Source: an uncultured Oscillibacter sp. (GTDB lineage Bacteria; Bacillota; Clostridia; Oscillospirales; Oscillospiraceae). From it: a DNA stretch of 51,618 nucleotides. The DNA lies in contig CAAGJQ010000148.1 in the NCBI GenBank assembly GCA_900770295.1, positions 1-51,618 on the forward strand. Reading direction: 5' to 3'. Position numbers and translations under genes: made by a program. Numbering within the stretch: the stretch's first letter is position 1; each line of letters begins with the position of its first letter. Under the pieces are notes generated by a model. The model was not told where the DNA came from, did no database searches, and was given only the letters and a program-made list of their open reading frames with translations. This document shows positions 6,891 to 13,749 of the stretch, piece by piece.

Positions 6891-7825
6891 TGTGCTGCTT
6901 ATTCGGCCTGATGGATCAGCGCCGCACCCTGACCGGTCCGCAGAAAAGCAAGATCCTGTCCGTTTTGTCCAGAGAGTGTGAGGTGCGGGGAACCGACGCC
7001 ACCGGTATTTCGTACAATTCCGAAGGGAAGCTGCGTATCTACAAACGGCCTGCTCCGGCACACAAGCTGCGGTTCCAGATCCCCGATGATACGCATGTCA
7101 TCATGGGACATACCCGGATGACTACCCAGGGCAATGAGAAGTGGAACCGAAACAACCATCCGTTTGCCGGGAGAGCTGGGGGCATAAATTTCGCATTGGC
7201 CCACAACGGGGTCCTGTATAACGATACTTCCCTGAGAAAGTCGCTGAACCTGCCCCACACCAGAATTCAGACGGACAGTTATATCGCGGTGCAGTTGATC
7301 GAACACAAGAAAACCCTCGACCTGAACAGCCTGAAATTCATGGCAGAGCAGGTGGAGGGTTCCTTTGCATTTACGCTTCTGGACGAGCGGGACAACCTCT
7401 ATTTCGTCAAAGGGGACAATCCGCTCTGCATCTATCAGTACCCCAAAACGGGCCTGCTGATTTATGCATCCACGGAGGAGATTTTGAGGAAAGTCCTGTA
7501 TCAACTGAACCTCCCCCTGGAAAAGCCGGAGAGACTGGAACTCTCCTGCGGGGATATCGCGAAGGTGGACGGCAGCGGAGCAGTCAACAAGACGGCTTTT
7601 GATACCGGCAATCTGTTCCACATGTGGTACCTCGCCAACTATCAGCCCGCACGGCTGGCCGGATTGGGAAGGCCGCCCAGGCGCTTTCATGAAACCCAGT
7701 ATATCAAAGATCTGAAATCACTGGCGGGCTATTTCGGCTATTCTCCGGAGGATGTTGACATGCTGCTGGCAGAGGGCTTTTCTCCGGAGGAACTGGAGGA
7801 ATATTTCTACTGCGGAAAGTTATGA
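6890..7825 (+). CDS. Class II glutamine amidotransferase (Ntn hydrolase)
   Basis: This 311-residue protein begins MCCLFG, like the MCGI/MCGL starts of GlmS, PurF and YafJ-type enzymes, with Cys2 as the N-terminal nucleophile after Met removal. Further family motifs are GTDATGIS, MGHTRMTTQG, NNHPF and the FALAHNGVLYND oxyanion/glutamine-binding loop. The acceptor domain is not recognised, and about 100 C-terminal residues end in an acidic EELEEYFYCGKL. It should release ammonia from glutamine or form an amide bond. The 1-nt overlap with the amidoligase gene implies a shared transcript and product. Similar amidoligase-GAT-II pairs are known in bacterial and phage genomes but remain largely uncharacterised. 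Confidence 0.87.
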   Translation: MCCLFGLMDQRRTLTGPQKSKILSVLSRECEVRGTDATGISYNSEGKLRIYKRPAPAHKLRFQIPDDTHVIMGHTRMTTQGNEKWNRNNHPFAGRAGGINFALAHNGVLYNDTSLRKSLNLPHTRIQTDSYIAVQLIEHKKTLDLNSLKFMAEQVEGSFAFTLLDERDNLYFVKGDNPLCIYQYPKTGLLIYASTEEILRKVLYQLNLPLEKPERLELSCGDIAKVDGSGAVNKTAFDTGNLFHMWYLANYQPARLAGLGRPPRRFHETQYIKDLKSLAGYFGYSPEDVDMLLAEGFSPEELEEYFYCGKL

Positions 7826-7840
7826 GAAAGGAGCATGAAC

Positions 7841-8128
7841 ATGAGCATCAACGAATTGGACACCAAGGTGGATACTTTGCGGGAACTGCGGGATCTGGAG
7901 TCGGAGATCAAGGCGGAGATCACGGCGGAGATCACGGCCATCGAGGATGAGATCAAGGCGGAAATGGCAGCCCAAAACACCGACGTGCTCGCGGGCAAGA
8001 CCTGCCTGGTTACCTGGAAGACCGCCGTTACCAACCGGTTTGACAGTGCGGCATTCAAGCTGACCCACGCGGACCTGTTTGCCCAGTACAGCAGGGCCAC
8101 CACCAGCCGCCGCTTTGTGATCGCGTGA
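7841..8128 (+). CDS. Small coiled-coil phage-type protein
   Basis: This is a 95-residue protein. Residues 5-45 form a heptad-like charged helix (LRELRDLESEIKAEITAEITAIEDEIKAEM) with an internal near-repeat of KAEITAE. The C-terminal half (GKTCLVTWKTAVTNRFDSAAFK, then TTSRRF) resembles a tail common in phage and mobile-element proteins of unknown role. The second of two ATGs (7841) was chosen because AAAGGAG is seven bases before it and only one base before the first. It lies between the amidotransferase and the DUF3846 gene, probably in the same operon. Confidence 0.75.
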   Translation: MSINELDTKVDTLRELRDLESEIKAEITAEITAIEDEIKAEMAAQNTDVLAGKTCLVTWKTAVTNRFDSAAFKLTHADLFAQYSRATTSRRFVIA

Positions 8129-8140
8129 GGGAGGTTTCTG

Positions 8141-8509
8141 ATGCGGGTAATCATCGTCAGATCCCAGGAAAAACCGGAAGTCACAGAAATCGAATCCACA
8201 TTAGCCGCCATGCAGGAGATCGTCGGTGGGAGTATTCAGGCAGTTTACCCGTTTGAAGAGTCCGTGGCGCTGGTGTGCAACGAGGAAGGCAAGCTGCTGG
8301 GGCTGCCGCTGAACCGAGCACTGCGGGACAACGGAGGGAACGTCTATGACATCATCACCGGCACGTTCTTCCTCTGCGCCGCGCCGCCGGACAGCGAGCA
8401 TTTTGAAAGCCTCACAGACCAGCAGGTGAAAACATACATGGAGCGCTTTGCCATGCCGGAAATGTTTCTCAACGTGGGCGGAGATCTGTTTATTCTGCCA
8501 TGTCCGTAA
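8141..8509 (+). CDS. DUF3846 domain protein
   Basis: This 122-residue protein matches the DUF3846 pattern seen in Firmicute phages and conjugative elements: MRVIIV start, ESTLAAMQEIVGG, YPFEESVALVCNEEGKLLGLPLNRAL, and YDIITGTFFLCAAP. The function of the family is unknown; it is small, acidic and cytoplasmic. A GGGAGG ribosome site precedes the ATG, 12 bp after the previous stop. It is the last gene of the amidoligase operon before a cluster of hairpins. Confidence 0.85.
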   Translation: MRVIIVRSQEKPEVTEIESTLAAMQEIVGGSIQAVYPFEESVALVCNEEGKLLGLPLNRALRDNGGNVYDIITGTFFLCAAPPDSEHFESLTDQQVKTYMERFAMPEMFLNVGGDLFILPCP

Positions 8510-8516
8510 ACCCGTA

Positions 8517-8613
8517 CCGTTAGGGCATACCCTAACGGCACACGCAAAAAGAGTCCCATTAGGGTCGGTTTCTGCGTTTTGGTGCATACCATCCGCGGAA
8601 GCCACCCTAATGG
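8517..8613. repeat. Paired inverted repeats with a TTAGGG core
   Basis: CCGTTAGGG and CCCTAACGG (8517-8525, 8530-8538) form a perfect hairpin with a 4-nt loop. CCATTAGGGT and ACCCTAATGG (8556-8565, 8604-8613) form a second, wider inverted pair. All four arms share the TTAGGG core. They lie between the convergent DUF3846 and hepT genes and lack clear T runs, so they may be a bidirectional stop or recombinase/protein binding sites. Confidence 0.55.
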
Positions 8614-8621
8614 AACTTTTG

Positions 8622-8975
8622 TCACGTTTGAGAAGCAATGATCGTCTCGCAGTATTTTTTCAATGCGGGAATGTCCTCTGAAATAATCTCCCAAGTAATT
8701 TCAGGGTCCACAGTACCGTAGCTGTGCGCCACAATATTCCGCATGGCCTTGATCTGCCGCCAGGGGACCGCTGGATGCTGTTCCCGGAATTCCTCCGTCA
8801 GTTTTCCTACCAGTTCGCCGATTTGCAAAATGCAGAGCGCCGCCGCATTCCGATAGATTGGGTCGTTCTGAAAGATGGAAAACTCGTCTCCGAATCGTTC
8901 CACCGTCTGTTCGATCTGACGGCAGTAGGAGACGACATGCTCCAGAATGCTGATATTGCGGTCAAGAGGCTTCAT
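8622..8975 (-). CDS. hepT: HepT-like ribonuclease toxin (DUF86)
   Basis: This 117-residue all-helical HEPN-fold protein contains the active-site motif R-x4-H-x-Y as RNIVAHSY near residue 85. HepT toxins cleave RNA and are silenced when the partner MntA adds AMP groups to the tyrosine of this motif; that Tyr is present here. The start at 8975 (MKPLDRN) follows GAGGTG by about seven bases. It overlaps the end of mntA by 14 nt, matching the usual antitoxin-first order. The pair probably stabilises the element or acts against phage; both roles are known for the family. Confidence 0.9.
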   Translation of the reverse strand: MKPLDRNISILEHVVSYCRQIEQTVERFGDEFSIFQNDPIYRNAAALCILQIGELVGKLTEEFREQHPAVPWRQIKAMRNIVAHSYGTVDPEITWEIISEDIPALKKYCETIIASQT

Positions 8976-9258
8976 AAAGCAGCACCTCGTCATCCCGGAT
9001 GGAATCTAAAAAACGCTGGTCCAGGCTGGTAGTGGGGATCAAATCCACAGGAACGCCAAGCGTGTCCTCCAGGTCCAGCAACAACCCGGCTAACTGGAAA
9101 CCACGGATATCGCCTTTATCGATCCGCAAATCAATATCGCTGGAATCCGTCATATCGCCCCGGGCATAGGAGCCGAACAGATAGACCCTTTTGGCTCCAT
9201 ACTGCTTTGCAAGCCGTGACACGATCTCCCGGATTTCATTTAACGTATATACCGCCAT
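8962..9258 (-). CDS. mntA: MntA-like nucleotidyltransferase antitoxin
   Basis: This 98-residue minimal nucleotidyltransferase carries the GSYARGDMTDSSDIDLRI motif: GS followed by the metal-binding D-x-D at about residues 44-46, and a third acidic residue in PVDLIP. It should AMPylate the tyrosine of HepT and so neutralise it. The start at 9258 follows GGGAGG by seven bases; a slightly longer frame to 9273 is also open. A near-consensus promoter sits at 9297-9325. It is the first gene of the toxin-antitoxin operon, divergent from the serine recombinase. Confidence 0.9.
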   Translation of the reverse strand: MAVYTLNEIREIVSRLAKQYGAKRVYLFGSYARGDMTDSSDIDLRIDKGDIRGFQLAGLLLDLEDTLGVPVDLIPTTSLDQRFLDSIRDDEVLLYEAS

Positions 9259-9296
9259 GAGGGCACCTCCCATCGGCCATTCATCTTTTCAATCTC

Positions 9297-9325
9297 AGTA
9301 TACCAAGAAAACCTTATATTTACAA
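9297..9325 (-). promoter_or_regulatory. Promoter of mntA-hepT
   Basis: On the minus strand TTGTAA is followed after 17 bp by TATACT, about 40 bp before the mntA start. Confidence 0.7.
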
Positions 9326-9343
9326 GCGAAAGGAGCGATCCAT

Positions 9344-9904
9344 TTGAAAATTGGATACATTCGCGTCAGCACCCAAGAACAGAACGTCGCACGTCAGGAA
9401 GTCCTGATGGAAGCCCTGGGTGTGGATGAGATTTATATTGACCGCATGAGCGGTAAAAACACCAACCGACCGGAATTGCAAAAGATGATGGAATACGTCC
9501 GCAGAGACGATACCGTCATCGTGGAATCCATCAGCCGGTTTGCCAGAAACACCCGCGATCTGCTGGAATTGGTAGAGCGGCTGACGGCAAAGGGTGTGGA
9601 GTTTGTCAGCAAGAAGGAAGCCATTGATACTACCACACCCACCGGCAAATTCATGCTGACCGTGTTCGGCGCCGTTGCCGAGTTGGAACGGGAGTATATT
9701 TTGCAACGCCAGCGGGAGGGGATCGCCATTGCGAAGGAACAGGGCAAATATACCGGACGGAAGGCAAGAAGCCATCCCGATGCGGAAAAAATCATGCGGC
9801 AATGGCTGAAGAAGGAAATCACTGCTTCAGCAGCCATAAAGGCGTTAAACGTGAGCAAAACCTCTTTCTACCGTATGGCTCACCAGTATTGCGGCCTCTT
9901 GTGA
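9344..9904 (+). CDS. Serine recombinase (resolvase/invertase family)
   Basis: This is a 186-residue small serine recombinase. The catalytic Ser is in IGYIRVST at residue 9; family motifs DRMSGKNTNRPEL, SRFARNTRDLLEL, TPTGKFMLTVFGAVAELERE and QRQREGIAIAKEQGKYTGRK follow. A C-terminal helix-turn-helix (residues 145-180) binds DNA. The start codon is TTG at 9344, set by AAAGGAG eight bases upstream; no ATG fits. It could resolve multimers of the excised element or invert a segment. It is transcribed away from mntA-hepT. No matching recombination site was identified with certainty. Confidence 0.92.
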   Translation: MKIGYIRVSTQEQNVARQEVLMEALGVDEIYIDRMSGKNTNRPELQKMMEYVRRDDTVIVESISRFARNTRDLLELVERLTAKGVEFVSKKEAIDTTTPTGKFMLTVFGAVAELEREYILQRQREGIAIAKEQGKYTGRKARSHPDAEKIMRQWLKKEITASAAIKALNVSKTSFYRMAHQYCGLL

Positions 9905-9927
9905 ATCGGCAAAAGGCTTGCTATACT
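9899..9927 (+). promoter_or_regulatory. Promoter of the Ser/Thr kinase gene
   Basis: TTGTGA overlaps the recombinase stop codon and is followed after 17 bp by TATACT with a TGC extension, about 20 bp before the kinase start. Confidence 0.7.
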
Positions 9928-9947
9928 AACGTCCAAAGGGTGATCAC

Positions 9948-11081
9948 ATGGAAATAGAGCGATTGGAGATTTTAAAGGACAGCCCCAAAAGCAAGGTTTA
10001 TCTGGTCTATGACACTCCCCATCGCCGGATGGCGGTTGAAAAACATCTGGCCGGTGACGCCGGTCTCTATCACCGTTTGCGGGAACTGACACATCCGTAT
10101 CTGCCACAGATTTATGATGTCCGTTGGGAAGCAGGCAAGACGGTCATTGTCGAAGAATACATTGCTGGCGGTTCCATCGCACAGGTAAAAGCAGGCGAAA
10201 AGCAGCTGACCCGCTGGCTCCTGGAGCTTTGCACGGTACTGTCCTTCCTGCACCGTCACGGCGTCCTGCACCGGGACATTAAGCCGTCCAACCTGTTGAT
10301 CGGAGAGGACGGCCATATCCGCCTCATTGACTTTGACGCTGCCAGAGAGGAAAAACCGGAGTCCGACAGAGACACACAACTGCTGGGGACACGCGGCTAT
10401 GCCCCGCCGGAACAGTACGGCTTTGCGCAGACTGATGAACGGGCGGATATATACGCCCTGGGTGTTACCTTCCGGGAACTTCTGGGAAAAGCATCCGGCA
10501 GATGCAGATGGAAGCACATCCTGAACCGCTGCACAGCCATGGAGCCGAAGCGCAGATACCGCCATGTCCAACAGCTCCGATGGGCGATCCTTGCGGGTCG
10601 TATCCGGCGGCGCATCCTCTATCCCGTTCTGGCATTGCTTCTGATCCTTACATCCGGCGCCATGCTGTGGAGTTACGTTACCGATACAGACTTCCGGGAT
10701 GCAATCGGTATTGTATGCAGTTCCAACCGTGACCTGATTTTTAGTACAGTGAATATGGAGGAGCTGAAAAATTCCGATGCAGAACTTCGCCGGTTTCCTG
10801 GAGACGCACTGGAGATTTATGAAAAGCTGGTCCGCATTTGTCCGGAGGGGAACTTTATTTCCACCGGATATTCCGGCGATGACGGTTATCTGCTGTTCGG
10901 CGGATTCTCTGCAACATACAACATTACAACCGGCGAGCGGAATTATTCCGCCTTTGAAGGGCTTTACTATCTGACCGCGGAACAGACCGTCGTTCGCATC
11001 CCGCCGGAAGACTGTGAGCCATATGCGCCTGCTGTACTGGCTCTCTACCAGTTGGATGTTTTTGATACCCCGCTGTTTTAA
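9948..11081 (+). CDS. Membrane-anchored Hanks-type Ser/Thr protein kinase
   Basis: This 377-residue protein has a compact kinase domain at residues 1-215. Features are the candidate ATP-binding Lys in MAVEKHL (K32), catalytic loop HRDIKPSNLL (D110), metal-binding DFD in place of DFG (D128), and the activation-segment end GTRGYAPPEQYG. The glycine-rich loop is degenerate. One membrane span follows (about 223-243), then an extracytoplasmic domain of about 130 residues with no PASTA repeat or recognised sensor fold. The altered DFG and weak P-loop make activity probable but not certain. It has its own promoter. A convergent XRE gene follows across a shared terminator, suggesting a signalling pair. 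Confidence 0.88.
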   Translation: MEIERLEILKDSPKSKVYLVYDTPHRRMAVEKHLAGDAGLYHRLRELTHPYLPQIYDVRWEAGKTVIVEEYIAGGSIAQVKAGEKQLTRWLLELCTVLSFLHRHGVLHRDIKPSNLLIGEDGHIRLIDFDAAREEKPESDRDTQLLGTRGYAPPEQYGFAQTDERADIYALGVTFRELLGKASGRCRWKHILNRCTAMEPKRRYRHVQQLRWAILAGRIRRRILYPVLALLLILTSGAMLWSYVTDTDFRDAIGIVCSSNRDLIFSTVNMEELKNSDAELRRFPGDALEIYEKLVRICPEGNFISTGYSGDDGYLLFGGFSATYNITTGERNYSAFEGLYYLTAEQTVVRIPPEDCEPYAPAVLALYQLDVFDTPLF

Positions 11082-11088
11082 ACAGAAG

Positions 11089-11124
11089 AAGGGCGCTGAC
11101 CTTAACGTTGGTCAGCGCCCTTTC
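11089..11124. terminator. Bidirectional terminator between kinase and XRE gene
   Basis: A GGGCGCTGACC / GGTCAGCGCCC stem with a short loop is flanked by an A-rich and a T-rich side. It separates the convergent kinase and regulator genes. Confidence 0.85.
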
Positions 11125-11544
11125 CTATTCCAGCACTTCAATATTGTGATCGTAAAGCAGTTCATTGGCGTCAATGATGGTCTGACGTTTTCCAATAGAA
11201 AACAGCAGCAGCGCATCCCGGGGATCCCGCGGATAAAGCTCCCGATATCCGGCCTGTTTCAAGAGGGTCTGTGCTTCATCCACGTTCAGCCCCAGGCCAA
11301 AAGCCAGCGCGATCACTTTGTCTCTGGACGGATATTTCTTTCCTGAAAAGATTTGATAGACATAGGCCTTATTCAGATTGGACTTTTTCACGACATCGGC
11401 TCTGGACAGCTTCTTTTTTTGCAGCCAGTCGTTCAGGCACTCCGGCAGGGTGTTCAGCTGCATTTCCGTTTGGTTCTTTTCCAGATAATCCAGAATGTTG
11501 TCTGCCCGGCTGATCTCATGGGCCAATTCGTCCGTAGTCTTCAT
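11125..11544 (-). CDS. XRE-family transcriptional regulator
   Basis: This is a 139-residue protein. A helix-turn-helix domain spans about residues 35-95 (LSRADVVKKSNLNKAYVYQIFSG, then KKYPSRDKVIALAFGLGLNVDEAQ). The C-terminal tail (RDALLLFSIGKRQTIIDANELLYDHNIEVLE) is not a known ligand domain. The start at 11544 follows GAGGTGA. Upstream is an extended -10 promoter with an inverted repeat across the -35 area, which suggests autoregulation. It converges on the kinase gene and may be its phosphorylation target; that link is inference from neighbourhood. Confidence 0.88.
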   Translation of the reverse strand: MKTTDELAHEISRADNILDYLEKNQTEMQLNTLPECLNDWLQKKKLSRADVVKKSNLNKAYVYQIFSGKKYPSRDKVIALAFGLGLNVDEAQTLLKQAGYRELYPRDPRDALLLFSIGKRQTIIDANELLYDHNIEVLE

Positions 11545-11577
11545 GCGGAAATCACCTCTGCCGTCCAGTTTAGCACC

Positions 11578-11611
11578 ATTATAGCACAAAGCGGTTAGCT
11601 GCCAGCTAACC
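11578..11611 (-). promoter_or_regulatory. Extended -10 promoter with overlapping operator
   Basis: On the minus strand TGC-TATAAT lies at 11586-11578. The perfect inverted repeat GGTTAGCT-gcc-AGCTAACC (11593-11611) covers the area where a -35 box would be. This arrangement fits control by the XRE protein encoded downstream. Confidence 0.6.
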
Positions 11612-11641
11612 ACTTTTGCTTTTTGCCGTGTAAACTGATCA

Positions 11642-11968
11642 TCAGTCCTGTTTCATCAGGAACAGCTTCAGCATCTCCTCAGCGAGCTTTAATTCTCTTG
11701 GCGTACAGCGCTGGAGAAAATCGATCACCGCAGAGGGATCCCCCGGCTCGTAGCCGGTTCCGAGCAAAATATATTCCATTGGCAGGTGCATGGACCGGGA
11801 GAGCTTGATGAGCGTATCGACGGACATCTGCGAAGTACCAACTTCCAGCTGCCCATAGTAGCCAGAGCCAATGTCAGCCAGCTCAGACATTTTGTCCCGT
11901 GTCAGGCCCAATTCCTGCCGCCGCTGCCGCAGGCGCTGGCCTATTTCAATCAGTTGCTGCTTCTCCAT
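11642..11968 (-). CDS. XRE-family transcriptional regulator, second copy
   Basis: This 108-residue protein has an N-terminal helix-turn-helix (residues 8-62: IGQRLRQRRQELGLTRDKMSE, LADIGSGYYGQLEVGT, MSVDTLIKLSRSM) and a short C-terminal helical tail with RELKLAEEMLKLF. This architecture resembles prophage and ICE repressors. The ribosome binding site is weak (GGGCGGTG). It is divergent from the zinc-ribbon operon at 12088, and an AAGATAA/TTATCTT inverted pair (12038-12060) between them could be its operator. Confidence 0.87.
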   Translation of the reverse strand: MEKQQLIEIGQRLRQRRQELGLTRDKMSELADIGSGYYGQLEVGTSQMSVDTLIKLSRSMHLPMEYILLGTGYEPGDPSAVIDFLQRCTPRELKLAEEMLKLFLMKQD

Positions 11969-12087
11969 TACGTTACACCGCCCATTTTTCGTTACTTATG
12001 ATTTTAATGTATGGAGGAGTGTGATAAAATATGATATAAGATAACAAAAAATATTATCTTTAAACCGATTAAAGAGAGGGAAAAAGG

Positions 12088-12780
12088 ATGAAATGCAGTC
12101 ATTGCGGCGCGTCAAATCCAGATGCAGCGAAATATTGCTACAAATGCGGAAAAGCGTTGACAGATGAAGCGCTGACAACAGACCGGTCTAAAATGCAACG
12201 TATACAGCAGCCTGTTGGGGAGGCTGATTTTCCGCATAGTGATCCCGTGTGCCCTTATTGTGGCAGTCATCAATGTGAGCCTGTCTCACGAACCATCGCA
12301 AATGTGCACGGCAAGGGCTACAGTATATCAGACGGATGCTGTGGATTGTGCTTGCTCGGGCCTTTTGGACTGTTATGCGGTCTGTGCGGATCGGGGACAA
12401 ATGTAGATCTGAAAAACGAATTGGTTTGGGTGTGTAAATCCTGTGGAAAAGAACATCTGTCCCAGAAAGATGCATTGGAAAAGGCACAGGTTTTGGCATT
12501 CAGTTATGTAATGTCCATCCTGTTCATTGCAGTAGTCCTTTCCACGTGGCATACAGGCGGAAATCTGCATTGGCTTTTTTTGCTCATTTGGGTAGCCAGT
12601 CCCGTAATTGGCCTGCAAATGATTGATGATGAGATTTCCAAAACCTTGGGATATCCAATGGCTGAAATTTTGCCTCCTGGCTTCCACGTGAAAACATACC
12701 TGATGATCGTGGAAGTCGTAACAGTCCTTGTACTGATTTTCAGCGGCTCAATCGTATGCAATATTTTAGCAGAATTGTAA
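12088..12780 (+). CDS. Zinc-ribbon membrane protein
   Basis: This is a 230-residue protein. Residues 3-20 form a zinc ribbon (CSHCGASN...YCYKCGKAL). A second set of Cys pairs is at CPYCGSHQC and VCKSCGKEH, separated by a Gly- and Cys-rich patch (DGCCGLCLLGPFGLLCGLCGSGT) that may be a membrane-dipping hairpin. Two hydrophobic spans lie near residues 145-185 and a third near 205-225. No catalytic motif is recognised. It begins a three-gene run with the DUF2085 gene (1-nt gap) and another zinc-ribbon gene, so the three products may form a membrane complex. Confidence 0.8.
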   Translation: MKCSHCGASNPDAAKYCYKCGKALTDEALTTDRSKMQRIQQPVGEADFPHSDPVCPYCGSHQCEPVSRTIANVHGKGYSISDGCCGLCLLGPFGLLCGLCGSGTNVDLKNELVWVCKSCGKEHLSQKDALEKAQVLAFSYVMSILFIAVVLSTWHTGGNLHWLFLLIWVASPVIGLQMIDDEISKTLGYPMAEILPPGFHVKTYLMIVEVVTVLVLIFSGSIVCNILAEL

Positions 12781-12781
12781 T

Positions 12782-13120
12782 ATGGACAGGTTTTATCATT
12801 TTTGCATGCTTCTCGGACGGGCTACAGGATGTCACCAAATGCCGGAAAGGAGTTTTTTCTTCCGAGGAAAACAGTTTCCGGTGTGTGCCCGCTGCACCGG
12901 AGTCTTTTTAGGAATGATCGCATTCTTTTTAAGCTTCCATTGGCTGCGCCCTCCTGTTTGGGTCATCCCTGCCTTCTGCGGAATGATGCTCCTGGATTGG
13001 GGAATACAGGCTTTAAAACTACGGGAATCCACAAATTTTCGAAGAGTGATCACGGGGTCGTTATGTGGTTATGCGCTCAGCTTCGGAATTTTGCGATTGG
13101 CACGTTGGTTCTTATTTTGA
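12782..13120 (+). CDS. DUF2085 membrane protein
   Basis: This 112-residue protein shows the DUF2085 signature: GCHQMPERSFFFRGKQFPVCARCTGVFLG, then D-x-x-IQ and REST-NFRRVITG. It has about three membrane spans. The conserved Cys-His and C-x-x-C residues could bind a metal. The family's function is unknown. It starts one base after the previous gene ends, which implies translational coupling, and precedes a zinc-ribbon protein gene by 19 bp. Confidence 0.87.
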   Translation: MDRFYHFCMLLGRATGCHQMPERSFFFRGKQFPVCARCTGVFLGMIAFFLSFHWLRPPVWVIPAFCGMMLLDWGIQALKLRESTNFRRVITGSLCGYALSFGILRLARWFLF

Positions 13121-13139
13121 GGAAAAGGAGCGAAACAAC

Positions 13140-13679
13140 ATGAGTATTTTTTGTGTCGCCTGCGGTGCGGAACTTCCCGAAGGTGCGGGCTTCTGCCCAC
13201 ACTGTGGGACAAAGGTCGTGATTCCCCGTTGCCCTGCTTGTGGTAAGGAACTCGATTTTGGCGTGTCATTTTGTATGTATTGCGGTCAACAGTTAAAGAA
13301 GGACGACACAGAAACTGGTTCTGAAAACGAAGAGGCATCTGTGGAAAATTGCGGTCTAAAGTCGGCATTTGAGGCAGACAGGATTCCTTCTGAAGAAATA
13401 AGTTCTGCGATACCCGGGGAATCATCAGACAGCAGCACTGATACAGAGCAAAACATAGTTGGCAGCGAGATGGCACCTTCGTTTTTATGGTCGTATCAAA
13501 AGGGATTACAGGCTCCAATCGTCACAACCGTGGACGTTCTGGACGATCGTATTCATATCCGCGAAGCACGGAAATCATCCAAGGCAGAATTCATCAGACA
13601 GGATCGTGCTTTTTTAAAATTTGGCAATCTACACGCTATCAGACTTTATAAAGCTTCAGGAACAATCGGTACAATATAG
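13140..13679 (+). CDS. Double zinc-ribbon cytoplasmic protein
   Basis: This is a 179-residue protein. The N-terminus has two ribbons (CVACGAELPEGAGFCPHCG and CPACGKELDFGVSFCMYCG) like zinc_ribbon_2 proteins. An acidic, Ser-rich linker (about residues 60-115) follows, then about 60 residues of unknown fold. It has no membrane span. The ATG at 13140 was preferred over an earlier in-frame ATG at 13065 that overlaps DUF2085, because AAAAGGAG precedes it. It ends 18 bp before the right attachment repeat and may be truncated at its C-terminus by the element boundary. Confidence 0.78.
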   Translation: MSIFCVACGAELPEGAGFCPHCGTKVVIPRCPACGKELDFGVSFCMYCGQQLKKDDTETGSENEEASVENCGLKSAFEADRIPSEEISSAIPGESSDSSTDTEQNIVGSEMAPSFLWSYQKGLQAPIVTTVDVLDDRIHIREARKSSKAEFIRQDRAFLKFGNLHAIRLYKASGTIGTI

Positions 13680-13697
13680 AATCAGGTTCACGGGTTT

Positions 13698-13714
13698 CGA
13701 TACCTAATTTCATA
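13698..13714. repeat. Attachment core repeat, right copy
   Basis: An exact copy of the 17-bp core at 288-304. To its right, on the minus strand, are an AAGGAG ribosome site and promoter in correct spacing for ychF, which marks this side as the original upstream region of that gene. Confidence 0.9.
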
Positions 13715-13749
13715 AAAGCAAAACTCCTTTGCCATATTTTCGACATAGT

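Larger units (their letters stand above)
288..13714. mobile_element. Integrative element inserted at the 5' end of ychF
   Basis: This 13.4-kb element is bounded by 17-bp direct repeats and has a tyrosine integrase and excisionase next to one end. Inside are a P4/D5 primase-helicase, candidate replication repeats, a HepT/MntA module, a serine recombinase and cargo genes. Its base composition is visibly lower in GC than the flanking chromosome. No relaxase, VirD4, VirB4 or structural phage gene is seen, so it is neither a complete conjugative element nor a prophage. It may be a mobilisable or satellite-like island, or the remnant of a larger one. The boundaries rest on the direct repeats and on intact ychF regulatory sequence beyond the right repeat. 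Confidence 0.88.

Noticed and set aside
288..13714. Complete conjugative transposon or prophage
   Set aside because: No relaxase, type IV secretion, capsid, portal or terminase genes are seen; only integration, replication and cargo functions are present.
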